The notes under the pieces are model-generated. The model did not search any database, had not been told where the DNA came from, and was given only the letters and a program-made list of their open reading frames with translations. A DNA stretch of 64,000 nt from Lycocorax pyrrhopterus obiensis (Eukaryota > Chordata > Aves > Passeriformes > Paradisaeidae): positions 848,263-912,262 of the forward strand of contig JACSVZ010000028.1 in NCBI GenBank assembly GCA_014706295.1. Direction: 5' to 3'. This document shows, piece by piece, positions 45,791 through 59,000 of the stretch. Position numbers and translations under genes: made by a program. Position 1 is the first letter of the stretch. Every line of letters starts with the position of its first letter.

Positions 45791-47500
45791 GACAAGGATT
45801 CAGTGGCGGGAGAGGCCTGTGGGAGTGTGACAGGGCTGGGGGGGGTCGGGACTGTGGGGGGGCTGTGGGGGGACAAGGGTGTGGGGAGAGGGTCAGGGCT
45901 ATGGGTGGGAAAATGGGGGTGGGACAAACTCCGATCCTGCCCCATCCAGTGCCCCCAGCTCAGCCCCCCGGCCTGGGGATGCGGCTCCCGGCTGAATTCC
46001 TTCCCTGCACGCTGGGGCCATCCCGGGGGTCCAAACCCCTTCTGCACTGGGGAGGGTGGTGGGTGCCCATGTCCCTGGGCCAGGACAGGGCCACCGGGAG
46101 GGTCACTGGGGCCACATGGGGGGAATCCGGCCCACCGGGTTCCAAACTTGGGCTCAGCCCGGCTAAGCCGGAGCAGACGCTGTGCAGCTGGCCTGGGAGC
46201 TGGATTGGGGTTTAACCCGGTTTTAACCCAAACTGGTTTGTCTGCAAGGTCATGGAAAGGGAAGCAGTCCCTGCCCACACCGAGCTGCTCCCAGTGCCCG
46301 GCAAGAGCCAGGCGGGAGCAAAACCCAAACCACAGCCCATGTTCTGGGGAGAAATTGTTCCCGGGGCTTTGGGGGGAGGTAAGTGGGGAGGTGTGTGAGG
46401 AGGCGAAATCCCGCTGGAGTGGATTCGTGAAGTGAGGGGTGTCAGGAGGGCTCCCTGTCACACTGTGAGTGAGGCCTCGCTCCTGCCGGGCTGTGCCACG
46501 TCCCTGCTGTGCCACATCCCTGCCGTGCCATGTCCTGGCCTTGCCGCACCCCGTCTGTGCTGTATCCCGGCTGTGCCATATCCCAGGCCACGCTGCATCC
46601 TGACCGTGCCATATCCAGTCTGTGCCATATGCTGGCCTTGCCGTATCCCGGGCCTTGCCGTATCCCAGCCGTGCAATATTTCAGGTTGTGCCATGTCCTG
46701 GCCACGCTGTATCCCAGCTCTGCCACATCCCAGCAGTTTCGGGGGTCTGTGTATTCTCCTCCGCGTGTCCTGTGCCACGGCGGTGTCAGTGGATGGCACA
46801 TCCATTTCTCAGTCCATGATTCCCACTGGCGATGCCGGTGTGTGTCCAGCCTTCATCCAGGTGTTTCTGGCTCTCGGTGCCACCGTGGTGTCGCCGGTGT
46901 CGGTCCCTGTGCCGGTGCCACCGGAGGGGCAGTGCCGGGTGCTGTTCCCCAGGTGCCCAGGTGAACACACAGCCCCCGTTCGGGGTGGGCTCCGCCTGAT
47001 CCCGAGAGTCGCAGCCCCTTCCGCGGCCGCGAGGGTCCCGTGTCCCACGAGGAGGGGGAGGAGGAGGAGTTGTGCCGTGGAAATGAACCCCGTGAAAGCG
47101 CAGGACACGCAGGGGGTGCGTTCCTTGCGTCCATCCTCAGGTCCGGAGCCCCTCGGCCGATCTCCCAGGGATGGGATGGACACGAGGCCCCTCGTCCGTG
47201 TGCTTTAGACCCCCCCAGCCCCGGCTGTGTCCCAGCTCCAGGCGAGGTTCGCTCCGGCGCTGCCCAGGGCTCCTTTCGGGCTGCTTTGCTCAGACCGGGG
47301 CTGCTCCCGGAGCACCGGGGGGCCGAGGCTGCTCCGTGCGGGCTGCGGGTGCAGGTTTGGGGGTGGTGTGGGGCGCTCTGGGGGTGCCGGGCTGGGACCC
47401 GTGAGGCTCCGTGGGTGCCACCTGGATGCAACCCGGGGTCTGTGGAGGTCCGTGGAGGTCCGTGGGTGCCGCTCTGGGGTCCGTGGGTGCCGGTCAGGGG
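45791..47500. other. HDGFL2-UBXN6 intergenic spacer
   Basis: There is no coding exon on either strand. It contains a minisatellite at about 46485-46745 (CTGTGCCATATCCC and CTTGCCGTATCCCGG units of 16-20 bp) and otherwise ordinary GC-rich sequence up to the UBXN6 CpG island. Confidence 0.6.
46485..46745. repeat. 16-20-bp minisatellite (GTGCCATATCCCGGC-like)
   Basis: Some fifteen diverged units alternate TGTGCCACGTCCCTGC, CTTGCCGTATCCCGGG and CACGCTGTATCCCAGC. Confidence 0.8.
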
Positions 47501-47691
47501 TCCGCGGGTGCCGCCAGCCCCCCGTGATCCCGGTCCCGGTGTCCCTCGCCCCATCCCCGCCGCCCGAGCGGGGCCGGTCCCGCCCCGTTCCGGTGACGGA
47601 AGGGGCGGGCCGGAAGCGCGGGGGGGGGCGGAGCGGCCCCGCTCCCGTCCCGGTGCTGCCGGTCGCGGCCCGGTCCCAGCCCGGCACCGCC
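47500..47691 (+). promoter_or_regulatory. UBXN6: UBXN6 CpG promoter with ETS-like site
   Basis: A TATA-less CpG-rich stretch has GC boxes (GGGGCGGGC near 47602), an ETS-type CCGGAAGCG at 47610-47618 and a related TTCCGG at 47589. It ends at the UBXN6 start codon (CACCGCCATGCG). Confidence 0.65.
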
Positions 47692-50600
47692 ATGCGCAAG
47701 TTCTTCCAGGAGATCAAGGCCGACCTGAAGTTCAAGACGGCGGGGCCCGGGCAGAAGCTCTCGGAGCCGTCCCGGTACGGGCTGGGGGGACCCTCCGGTA
47801 ACGCCACCGCCGGTAACGCCACCCCCGGGCACCCCCGGCCCCTCCGCGGGCGGTACCCCCCGGCCTGGGCCCGGTACCTCCCCGGGGCGCGGGGGGGACA
47901 CGGGGCTGGGGCCAACGACATCGCCGGGCCCGAGCGCCCCTTCCCGCGGGGCCGCGTCCCGGGGGTGTCACCGGCGGGTGGGCGCGCACGGGCCGTCACC
48001 GAGCCCGTGTCCTCCGTGCCAGGGCCCCCAAGGAGAAGCCGAAGGCCGAGGTGGCCCCGAAGCCCCGCCAGGCCCCGACCGATGAGGCGCAGATGGCGGC
48101 GGCCGCGGCGCTGGCCCGGCTGGAGCTGAAGCCCAAGGGAAAGGCACCGTCCGCCTCCCAGGAGGCCATCAGGAACCAGGGTAGGAGCGGGATGCGGGAC
48201 TGTGGCTCCGGCAGAGCCCGGGGACAGCGGGCCCGGCTGGAAAAGCGCCCCGGTACAGCTCTCGAGGCTGTTTTGGGGCAGCTGTCATGGAAATGGGGTC
48301 ATGCGCTGCCCTGGGCTGGGACACCACACCTCGGCAGGTGTTTGCTTCCCAGGGCAGCGCTGAGCTGTCCAAAAGCCTCTGGAATGCGCTGAGCCTCCTC
48401 TTGAACCGGGGTTTGTCTGTTGTAGTGAAAAAAGAGCTGATGGCCGAGGCAGCTGCCAGCGAGAAGAGGCTCTCCATGGAGGAAAAGGTGAGGGGGATGC
48501 TCCATTCCCTGCTCAGCACCCCTCGGGGCTGCTCTCACTGTCCTGGGTGGATCTGCCAGGGTATTTATAAACATAACTCCCCAAACCCTCCCCGTGCTCA
48601 CTTTGGTGCCTGGTTTTATCTCCTTCAGGAGCAGGAGGAGGAAGGGGCAGCTGCTCCCTCTGTCTCGGGTGTTTATTTCATCTGCCCCTTAACCGGTGAC
48701 ATTGTGAGGAAAGATCAGAAGGAAAAGCACCTCCGAGAAGCCATCCAGGCAGTGAGTGCTTCCCTTCCTCCTCTTCAAACTCCTTTTGTGCCAACCCTCC
48801 ACCTCCTCCCTGTAAAATCTCCCCCAGGACAATTTCACCTTACCTGTTACATCATCTTTAGCCCAGCAAATGGGGAACAAATGAGCTGAGCTGGGGTCAG
48901 CTCCTCCCTGAGCAGCTTCTCTCCCTCTCCCCCAGTATTTCTCCGTGGACCCAGTGGCTGCTTCCATTATGGAGATCCACACCTTCAATAAGGACCGGGA
49001 GAAGGTCCGGGCGTGCGTGGAGACCATGGCCAAGTGAGTGGGACTGAGGGCATGGGCAGCTCATCCCTTCCCAGGTGGATTTTCTTGCTGTGCTCCTGGC
49101 GAAGTCTGTTTTTTGGAAGAAAACTGAACTGTTGAACCACCCGGTTTGTCAGTTGACCTGATGTCAGCATCCCAAAGAGCTGGTTCCACTAATCCAAGAG
49201 GTTTGGGAGCTGCTGGCTGTTTGCTTTGGCCCCAAAACATTGATGTATTTTATTTTCCTGGCTTTCTCAGCTTTTTCCTCTGTGAGAAATACTGTGAGGT
49301 CTCTGTTTCCTCTCTGACCTTGGAGTAGCGTGTCCTGCTTCGATCCAGGCAGCGCGTTCCTCTTCCTGCAGGTACCTGGATAACATCTACCTCCATCCGG
49401 AGGAGGAGAAGTACCGGAAAATCAAACTGCAGAACAAGGTGTTTCAGGTGAGCTCAGACTCCCGCAGCTGCTCAGCCTCGGGAAGCCCTTGCTTGGAGCG
49501 AACTCCCTCTAAATCCTGTCCTTTTCTTCCAGGAAAGGATAAGCTGCTTGGAAGGGACACACAAATTTTTCCAGGCTGTCGGGTTTGAGACAAAAACACT
49601 GCCTGTCCCAGGACAAGGCAAGAACTCAGGGTGTTACCGTGGAGTCGGAGGGTGCTGGGGGAGGCAGCTCTGGTCGCTGAGAGCTCCACAGAGGTCATTA
49701 CTCCAGGGCTGGAACAAAACCAGCCTCTGAGCCTGCATATTCCTTGTCGAGAATTATCCCAGAGATCCTTGTCCCTGTGTCACTGCCCTAAAGACCAAGA
49801 GCCTCATGCCCCATCCTTGTGGTTGCAGAGGCCACGGAGGAGTACTACGTGCTGAAGGAGGAGATGCTGAGCAGGCTGGAGGAGCTGAAGGATTGCAAGG
49901 AGCAGCTGCTGAGCTCGGAGCCCGTGCGGGCGCAGCTGCACCGGCAGCTCACGGTGTTCCAGCCGTCGCCCGCGGCCGCGCGCTTCGAGCTGCCCCACGA
50001 CTTCTTCAACCTCACTGCAGAGGAGCTCCGGAGGGAGCAGCGGCTCCGGTGAGGGGCTGCGGGAGCAGCAGGGCCGGGGAACAGCAGCCAGGAGCTCGTG
50101 CCTCTGCTCGGGGCCTACAAGGGTCTCTCCCCGCAGGACAGAGGCGGTGGAGAAGGCGTCGATGCTGAGGACCAGAGCCATGCGCGAGAAGGAGGAGCAA
50201 AGGGAGATGAGGAAGTACAACTACACCCTGCTCCGGGTGCGCTTTCCCGATGGATACATCCTCCAAGGTAAAAGAGACTCCTTACCCTGCCGTTGTGCAC
50301 CTCCAGAAGCTTCTGAGGGTACTTGTAGTGTAAGGAACTGGGTGACAGGGGGTGCTGAACGCAGCAGGTGCAATAAACCACCCCAAAACCACAGTGAGGT
50401 AACGTTTCTCCATGAACTCTTCCCATCTCCAAACCCTCCCCCTGCTCAGGGCTGGGATTTTAAGCCAGGATTGGACAGACAGGAAAGAATCTCAAGGCAT
50501 CATTAATTAAAGTCTGCTCTTCCCAGGCCTCTGGAAACAAGCTGGACTCGTTAGATCAGTGTGTGACAGCAGCCAGCGTGAGGCTGCCTGTGTGATGTCA

Positions 50601-51721
50601 GACTGTACAACAGCATAAATCCTCTTCAAATTTTCCAGTAGAACTCTGGAAAGCATTTCAGGCTTTCCCAGCTCTTTGTTACAGGCTGGCAGGGGCTCCC
50701 AACAATTGACTATTTTTCTTTGGGGATTCTGCTTTTATAGTTTTCAGTTAAATCAGGCTGGCTGTGTGTCAGGGAAGTCGTTGATTAAGTCAGCATCAGT
50801 AGGTGAAGCCCCACGGAACCGACCACAAAAGGTTAGATTTTGGTAAATGCCAGACTCTCTCACCTTGTTTTCTCATGGCAGGGACTTTTTATGCCCGAGA
50901 ATCAGTATCTGTGCTCTACAACTTTGTGAGAGAAGCACTCAGAGAGGACTGGCTGCCCTTTGAGCTCCTGGGACCTGGAGGTCTCAAACTGACTGATGAG
51001 AACTTGGCCTTCAATGAATGTGGGTTGGTGAGTGACAAAAATGATTGTTGGTACCTTCCAGAGCATCTTGAGGCTGTCAGAGTCTTCTGCTGCTCAGAGC
51101 TGGGGGAGAAGTTTGTGTCCTTTCAGAGCCCCAAGTTGTGCTCTGGCCCCTCATTTTAAGCACAAAGCAGAACTGCCTGGGGGCTTCGAGGTCGGGAGGG
51201 AAGTGCAGGGTCCTCCCTCCTGGAGCAGAGAGCAGCTGGCAGGGGCTGAGCATCCACACTGGGAAAGAGGGAAGGCAGCAGTGGAGAGGGAGGGTATGAA
51301 CAGAACGCCCAAAGTAGCATCCCCTAAAAGGAGCTGCTTGCAGAATCCACCCCTGTCCTTTCCAGTTTGAGTAGTTCAGGTCTGTGAATGCACACAGGGT
51401 GTTCTAAACTCAGGGGTAACAGAGCCGCTGTGGCTTCCCCAGCCCTGGCAGTGCCCAAGGCCAGGCTGCAGCACCCTGGGACAGTGGAAGGTGTCCCTGG
51501 CCCTGGCAGGGGTGGGAGTGGATGGGCTTTAGGGTTCCTGGCATCCCACACCCGTCCCTGGCCGCTGTGGTCAGTAACGTGCCTGTCCTGCCCAGGTGCC
51601 CTCGGCCCTGCTGAGCCTGGCCTGGGACGCCGCAGTCATGGCCGACGTGGAGGCGGCGGCGGAGGAGCAGCACAGCCCCCTCAGACCGGAGTTGCTCGCC
51701 AGGGTCCAGACTCTCTCCTGA
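47692..51721 (+). CDS. UBXN6: UBX domain protein 6, p97/VCP cofactor (11 exons, 435 aa)
   Basis: UBXN6 (UBXD1) binds the N and C ends of the AAA ATPase p97/VCP and serves endolysosomal sorting and autophagy of damaged organelles. Exons: 47692-47774, 48023-48180, 48426-48487, 48629-48751, 48936-49033, 49372-49447, 49533-49617, 49829-50048, 50137-50267, 50882-51027, 51596-51721. Total 436 codons with stop (human 441 aa). The start MRKFFQEIKADLKFKTAGPG is conserved. The VCP-interacting motif is at about 50-63 (AQMAAAAALARLELK). The PUB domain spans about 140-230 (FSVDPVAASIMEIHTFNKD to FFQAVGFE). A charged linker follows, and the UBX domain starts at about 329 (YNYTLLRVRFPDGYILQGTF). The intron after exon 7 uses a GC donor (ACAAG|GCAAGA, 49618-49619), because only that keeps the frame. 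Confidence 0.96.
49618..49828 (+). other. UBXN6: UBXN6 intron 7, GC-AG type
   Basis: Joining CCAGGACAAG to AGGCCACGGAGG gives GQEATEE, the conserved spacing. The nearest GT (49632-49633) would shift the frame. The donor AG|GCAAGA matches the GC-donor consensus. Confidence 0.85.
51425..51555 (+). mobile_element. CR1 LINE 3'-end remnant in UBXN6 intron 10
   Basis: CTGGCAGTGCCCAAGGCCAG, GACAGTGGAAGGTGTCCCTG and a diverged GGGCTTTAGGGTTCC are the signature of a CR1 3' end in + orientation. Confidence 0.7.
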
Positions 51722-51727
51722 AATAAA
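51722..51727 (+). terminator. UBXN6: UBXN6 polyadenylation signal abutting the stop codon
   Basis: AATAAA starts one base after the TGA (CTCCTGAAATAAAGG). Use of this site would give a 3' UTR of only about 20-30 nt. A weaker ATTAAA is at 52110-52115, which would give a more usual 3' UTR of about 400 nt. Confidence 0.55.
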
Positions 51728-51749
51728 GGGCAGTGCCTCCAGTGCTGCT

Positions 51750-52786
51750 GGGTTTAGACTCTTTCCTCCTTTTCCCAAGACTGCTGGAGCTACGTGAGCT
51801 CAGAGGTGGCTTTGGTTTAGCTCTGCAGGGGGGCTGGACCCTGCTGTCCCCTCCCAGCTCCGGACACATGGGCGGCCTCTCCCCGTGGCACTGGGCTGCT
51901 CTGAGGGCTTTAAACACCACACTGGAGCAGGGGCTGCCTGAGGTGTTCCCAAGGCAGCGGTGGAGCAGGGATTAGGGGCTGTTAGGCTGGAGTACCAACC
52001 TGAGCCTGGGTCTGGGTCTGGGTTTAGAACTCAGCTTCCCCCTCTGCTTCTGTGTGCACTGTAACTCCTATTGGAGAGAAGCTATTTGGATAAAGTTACA
52101 CTTAGTCTGATTAAATGGAATTATTTAAAGACGCAGTTCTGATCCCGGCTGTTTGAGTTGCACTGTTGTTAGAGGTTTGAGATGCCAAACCAGTCTGTGC
52201 TGGGGCTGGCACTGGTGTTACTGGGGCAGCATCACCCCCTTGTCCCTTCACTGACAACAGGGAACAGCTGCTGGTGGTGCCCACTGGGGAGATAACAAAC
52301 CTCAAATTACAGACAATCTTTTCAAGAACTAATTCATAACTCACCAGTCACATGAAGTTAAAAGCCCCAGCAGTTTGTTCTGTGTATCATCAAGTTTGAT
52401 GCCAGTTCAGTCCTTTAATACCTCAATCAAAGTTTTTCTGTGGGACAGAGCCCAGCTCTGATGTAGACAAGAGATTGAGAATCTACCCCTGACCTGTAAC
52501 TCATTCCAGCCTGTCCCAAAATAAGACAAACGATGCATTTTTCCTTTTCCAAAGGTAAAGCCCTGCTGCTGTTCTCTGGAGCAAGTAAGACCACAAACAG
52601 GATGGTACAAGAGCATAAATTCATATATAATTGTACATCATTTATACCCAAGGCCACGCTGTACAACATTATGAACAGTCATTCCCCAGTGGCATCACAA
52701 TAAGCTTATTCCAAAATCCCTCAGCTGCTTTTAGAGATAACTTAGATATCTTCCATTACAAAGAAGTATCAAAATTTCAATAATGC
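51750..52786. other. UBXN6-CHAF1A convergent spacer
   Basis: It may include a longer UBXN6 3' UTR (to about 52130). The composition changes from GC-rich to AT-rich here. No coding exon on either strand. Confidence 0.5.
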
Positions 52787-52792
52787 TTTATT
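52787..52792 (-). terminator. CHAF1A: CHAF1A polyadenylation signal
   Basis: TTTATT on the + strand is AATAAA on the minus strand, about 215 bp past the CHAF1A stop codon. It is the first such signal downstream of the last exon. Confidence 0.65.
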
Positions 52793-53006
52793 AAGGACAG
52801 ATTAATATGCGGTATTTAAAAAAAAAAAGCTAAAAAGCTAAAACTAAAAATTTAAGCTTCCATCTGGTCTGAAGCAGAACAAAGTGCTGTCTTCTCTTTA
52901 CAAGAAATGTGGAATACTTTCAAGTATCTTGGTCAAAGATACACAAGGTTTAAAATTTTCTAGCTCATTCTACATACATACAGAGGAGTTAGTAGGCATT
53001 TAAGTC

Positions 53007-56000
53007 TCAAACTGTATTAGATGGGCTGACCATGCTGCTGTCCTGGTGAGCAGCTCTTGTGCCACTGGATTCTGAAGCTGTAGAACCTGCAAAGGAGAAA
53101 ATGTGTTGGGTTTGTTTTGTTTTTAGAAATATCCTCATTAATCCAGTAGAATTTGACTGCTTTATGTTTTATCTGTCGTAGCTTCCTGCATCTGTTGTGA
53201 GTCTTCTTTTCAACACTATTTAAAAACTGGTTTTAACACTGGCTTCCTATTTAATATCACCAATCCAGAATAAAAATCACTTCAACCATAAAAAGGATTT
53301 TCATAATCTTTTCAGTGCTTTAGAGTCAGGCAGAGCCAAACAAACAGAGCTGCATGTGTGTCAGCAGAGCCTGAGGGAGGGAAGCTGCTCAATGGCATCC
53401 TCAGAACAAGAGGTGACAAACCTGAGGCGAGGTTTTCATCTCAGAGCCTGGTAATAAGCAAAAGCAGCTTAAGATTAAAGCCAAGCTTCTTGTCAAGCAG
53501 TTCCACCGTCTGTTTTGGGAGGTGAGAGGAAGGAGAGCCCAGATAATGTCTGGAATGGGTCAAACAGTACAGAATTTATTGCACAAGTCCTTATCTGCCA
53601 GAGGAGCTGCCCAACACAAACCCACTTTCCTTAGAGCAGGCTGTGAGAGCTCCATTGTGAGCAGGAAGAAAGAGCTCAGAGCTTTGGAAACCACAGCACG
53701 TGCTTGGAGTCAGCTCATTGATCTGTGTGATCACGTCCAAAAGCTCTTGGAGATGAAAGGAGCTGCTCCACATCCTCATCCCGCCGCGGCCTGAAAGGAG
53801 ACGCTGCAGCAGAGGGGCTTTGAAGCCGTTTTCCAAGGGAGAACTGGGACACAAACACAAGCGACTGCTCAGACTGCAGAGCAAAGCAGCAGCTGGGCCG
53901 CTCCCTGATGTTACTTCCTTCAGACAATTTGCACCTTCGAGGAGGCAGCAGAGGGGTGACAATCCAGACCTTGCCGGTCCTGGAAGGGCTCTGCACGCCC
54001 CAGAGAGCAGCAATATTTACAATAATTTACCAGTGGATCTGCTGGCACTGCCCTGATGCTCACTTTTGCTCCCAGGAATAACCAGGGGACACTGGCAGCC
54101 GAGTGCTTTGTGCTACTGAGGCAATGGGAGGGAGGAGGAGGGCAGAAAGGACAGGTTAGAGAAGGCCAAGAATAGCAAAGAAGTATTTTAAAAAAAGGTT
54201 AAAAAGCAGGAATATCTAGAATAAAACATCTAGAGAGAAAAGCTCAAGGAATGGTGAAAAAGGGGCAGAACATCCCAAGTTTAGCTGCACACAGTTCCTG
54301 CTCCCTGGGGGGAGTGTCTGCCAAGAGCCTGGGACCCATTTCCCTTCCCACCTTTTCCTGGCTGTACATCCACAATCATGCAGTCATCATCTTCCTCATC
54401 TTCCTCCGTGTCTGCCTGAAATCCATCCATCTCTGCAGCCTGGAGGGAAAGAACAGGGACCGGGCGTGAGCCAGCGAGGGGAGGGTGCCACGTGTGAGAC
54501 CAGGCACAGGCAGTGCCCAGCACCGTCTGGGCAGGCGGGCACCTCTGGAGGGAAGGAAAACCAGCAAATCCCAGCTCCAAGCGCCACGGAGTTGGGACAA
54601 AAGGCCTCATCTGCAGTGGCACACACAGTGGGAAACGGGCCAAGCTCCTGCTCCAAGATCCTTCCCTCTTACACAACGTGCTGAGCAGCCCCCGCAGCAC
54701 AGGCAGCTCCAGCCTTCACGGAAATCTGACTCTCGCTGGGTTTTTGGAAGGGAAATCTCTCCCCCCTCTGTTGATTGTTTTCATAGAATCACAGAATCAT
54801 AAAGGTCAGCGAGTCCAACTGTTCCCCGGCACTGCCCAGGCCACCACTGACCATGTCCCCAAGTGCCACATCCACAGGGCTCTGAAATCCCTGCAGGGAT
54901 GGGGACTCCACCCCTGCCCTGGGCAGCTGTGCCAGGGCTGGACAACCCCTTCCACGAAGAAATGTTCCCTAATCTCCAACCTAAAGCCCCTCTGGTGCAA
55001 CTTGAGGCCATTTCCCCTTGTCCTGTTGTCCCCTGGGAGCAGAGCCCGACCCCCCCGGCTGCCCCCTCCTGTCAGGGAGTTGTGCAGAGCCACAAGGTCC
55101 CCCCTGAGCCCCTTTTCTCCAGGCTGAGCCCCTTTGGATGTTGTTCTCTCCCTTCTGAAGATGGAGAATTACTGTTGCTTGTCAAGTTTGGAACTTGTTC
55201 TCCCCCAACGCCTCCTCGTCTTTGCCAATCAGCTTTTATTCAGGGAGTGGTGACAGTTCTCCCCTTGCTGCCCAGGTTTTCTGCCATGGGAAAAGCCCAA
55301 ACTCCCTATTTTGAATCAAGAAAACGGAACCCAAGGAGTGACACAAACTGAAGTTACCCAGCTGTGAGGGTCTGTTGCTTTGGCTTTTCCCCTTCAACTG
55401 GAACTGGAATGAAAATCCTGGTCCCTGTTCCCTACAAATTGCTCCAAGCCAAGAAATGTTCAATTTACATCTTTCAATAAAGTCCCAGTTCTCACATTAA
55501 ATCCCTCCTACACGTGGGCAGGTACTGCCCACTTCAGCACCAGATTTTTCTCTCCACAGCTTATGTAAGAACACCTTTACTCACTCAAGCCCTGGTGTGA
55601 GCTTCCCAGCAGAGGAACGCGTGCCAGAGTGGGAATCTGGCAGCTGTGCCCTCCCAGCCATTCCCAGGCTGTCCCCAGGCTCCAGCCTGGCTCGACAGGT
55701 AGGGTGGGATCTCAATACCTGAGCAGGGCTGATTGAGACATCAGGAATTAAAGGCTTTTGGAGCTGTGACACCTTTGCTCGGAGCTGCACCTCCCCAGCA
55801 CAGCTCTAAGAAGCTTTGAAGCATTCAGGCTGGTGATGTAATTCTCCTAAAAGCCTTTGTTTTGCTATTTCTGCTCCCTTATAAGCTGAGTTTCCAGTGG
55901 GTGCCAAGCAGAGACTTTTATCTCTGCCTTTATTTAGTGTACAAGAAAAAACCCAAGCAGATGGAGTTTGGGGGCTGAACAGCTTCTCACAAGTCTCTGA

Positions 56001-59000
56001 TCTCTATCAATACCTGAATGCTGAGCTTTTTCAGTAGAAAAGCCAAAAAAGCCAAGAATAAATCGGGAAGGCAAAGCATAAAAAGCATCAAAAGCCTCAT
56101 CTGTGGTCCATGGGAGGGGGGTGGAATGAGATGAGCTTTAAGGTCCCTCCCAACCCAAACCATTCTGGGGCTCTCTCCTAACCTGGTGCACAGGGAAGGA
56201 GGAATAAATCCACTGACAGGGATTTCAAACCCTGCTCTGCCTGTGGGATTGGAAGCAAAAGGTTGATAACCCCAAGTTTCAGCACCTAAAGCCTCAACAG
56301 AGCATCCCAAGCTTTGTGGGGACCCTCCAGTGCCTGAAGGGGCCAACAGGAAACATGGAGAGAGACTTGGGACAAGGGATGGAGGGACAGGACACAGGGA
56401 ATGGCTTCCCACTGCCAGAGGGCAGGGCTGGATGGGATATTGGGGAGGAATTGTTCCCTGGGAGGGTGGGGAGGCCCTGGCACAGGGGGCCCAGAGCAGC
56501 TGTGGCTGCCCCTGGATCCCTGGCAGTGCCCAAGGCCAGGCTGGATGGGGCTTGGAGCACTCTGGGACAGTGGGAGGTGTCCCTGCCATGGCAGGGGTGG
56601 CACTGGGTGGGATTTAAGGTCCCTTCCAAGCCAAACCATTCTGGAATTCCATGATCCCATTTTTCAGCCATGATCAGGCTCCAGCACTACCTGTGGTTGC
56701 CCTGAAAAGCAGAAGCAACAACATGAAAACCACAACACAGCTCACCAGCAGCAACCACTGCAATTCCATCTCATTTTATCCCTATGAATTATTATATTTT
56801 TAAACCAGCTCTTGAAATTCAGCTTTATGTGTGTCAGGATGAGCTGGAGACTTTACAGACTGTTCTGGGGCGAGTTGCAGCTCTTGGGAACCACATTTAA
56901 TCCGTTCACATGCAACTGCTGTAAGTCATCAGCTCGGGCTGTACATCTGGCAGCCACAGGCACACAGAAAAACCTGCACACAAATTACACACAGCTGTAA
57001 AACCAAGGCCAAGCAGCCACTCCAGCTATTCACAGCTTGGATGCAATCACTGCCAAATAGCAGAGAATGGAAGAACAGCAGGAGAGCAACGTTTCAAATG
57101 GAACAGAGAGTCCAAGCTGCAGACACACAAAAGAAGCCCATCTCTTTAGTCACATCATTTCACTTCTTTCCCCATAAAAGGGGTACTCTGGTGTGCAGGA
57201 CAGTGTCTGTAGTTAACAGGCCGAGCTGGGGGGCAGCCCGGGGTGCGAACACCCCCAGCCCCATTCCCAGCACTCCCTATTGGGGAAGAACACCCCGCCA
57301 GGAACTCACCTGCTCAGCACCCCGAGGTCTCTTCATGAACTTCGTGATGGACATACTTCCCATGGCCTTCCTCTTGGCTGACAGGGGGGTGGGCTGCAGG
57401 ACAGCCACGCCTGGCACGCTGCCCCCCTCGTCCTTCGCCGCGCAGGGCACCTGGGTGACGTAGTTCCACTGGCAGGGGACAGGGAGGTGCTCCTGCCCGA
57501 AGCTGCGGAGCACCTCGGCGTGCACGTACCAGCACATCCTGAACTCGGGCCTCTTCTCGTACACAGAGTTCTCGGAAATGATCCTCTTGAGCCGGGCCTT
57601 GGAGGGCACCCCGCTGTCCTCCCCGCCCGGGGTCTGCGGCCGCGACGGGCTCCCGTCACTGCCCTCGCCCGCGGTCACGTCGCTGAACAGTCCCTGCCGG
57701 CAGCACTCCTGGAACTCCTGGATGATCACCTTGCTCCCGTGCACGTTCCCGTGCAGCAGCGGCAGGAGGTGGCCGAGGACTGCGGGGGGCAAAGGGGGCG
57801 CAGAGCCAGTTAAAGGCTGGGAAAGCCGGGGGGACATAAATCAGCACGGTCACTCCAGAGGGGGAAAACAGGGGCATGGGTTTGAGAGATGAGGCTGCCC
57901 CGTCCCTGGAAGTGTCCAAGGCCAGGCTGGACAGGGCTTGGAGCAAGGGGAAGGTGTCCCTGCCCATGGCAGAAACTGGATGATCTTAAAGGCCCCTCCC
58001 AGCCCAAACCACTCTGGGCTCCCATGATTGTAACAGCAGCTAAATTTGATGTAGAAAACTCACCCCCAATAACAACAACACCCTGGAGTGAATCCTCACC
58101 CCCTGTTTTTAGCCTTTACGCGAGTTATTCACACCCTTGTGTTAATCAGGTGCAGGAGAAGCTCAGGACTGGAACCCAACACAGAAACCAAACCCTCTCC
58201 CCCAAACAATAAACAGGTTCAAGCTCGTCCTAAATCTGAGCTTGCTCAAGTCTTGTTGGCTTTATTTCCTAGATTGCCCAGAGCAAGAGTTTTGGAGAGG
58301 CACTGCCAAAAAACTCCTTTCCAAGAGCTCTCAGAGATTCCTTGGATTCCAGACTTGTCAGAAACAGGTCATTCTGAATTTGACACTCAATAATCCCCCT
58401 ACTCCCTCCAAAGCACAGTACAACAGTGTGGAAGTTCTGTTTAGCCCTTCCGGTCTTACTTTGCTGATCTTTTGCTCTTTTTTTGCTACATTTCTGTGTC
58501 TGCTGCTCTTCCTCTGCCACGGGTGGATCCAGGACACAGGCTGTGAACTGCTGGAGCACCTTCAGGTCCGTGTTGGTGCTGTTGTCCTTTGCTGCCCTTT
58601 CCCAGACACAGCCAATCTTCACAGGCTGCAGGACATGGAACCTCTTCCCCTTGGCTATCAGCTCGTCCCACTCCTTTGCTTTCAGTTTCTGACGAACCTT
58701 CTGGTTCTCTGGGTCACACTCCTGCAGCCACAGGGAACAAAGGACTTGTTACACCCATGCCAGGAAAAAAAAAAAAAAGCTTTTTAAAGCCAGCTTTGCC
58801 TCGTGTTCCCTGAGCCACACAGGGCTCCTGAACCATGCAGGCCTGGGGGAGCCCAGCCCTGCCAGGACCATGTGCTGCCCTCCCCTGCCAATATTGACAT
58901 TGCACAGTTCACTGGAAGCTCAGGGACACCCAGCTGCCTTACCTCTGTCACACCCTCATCTTCAGATAGGTACCCATGGGGTACAAAAAACCCATCGTCC

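Larger units (their letters stand above)
54440..57309 (-). other. CHAF1A: CHAF1A penultimate intron, carries CR1 copies
   Basis: No exon is seen between the acceptor at 54440 and the donor at 57309. It contains three CR1 fragments (54781-55150 minus, 56104-56170 plus and 56329-56660 plus). Confidence 0.6.
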
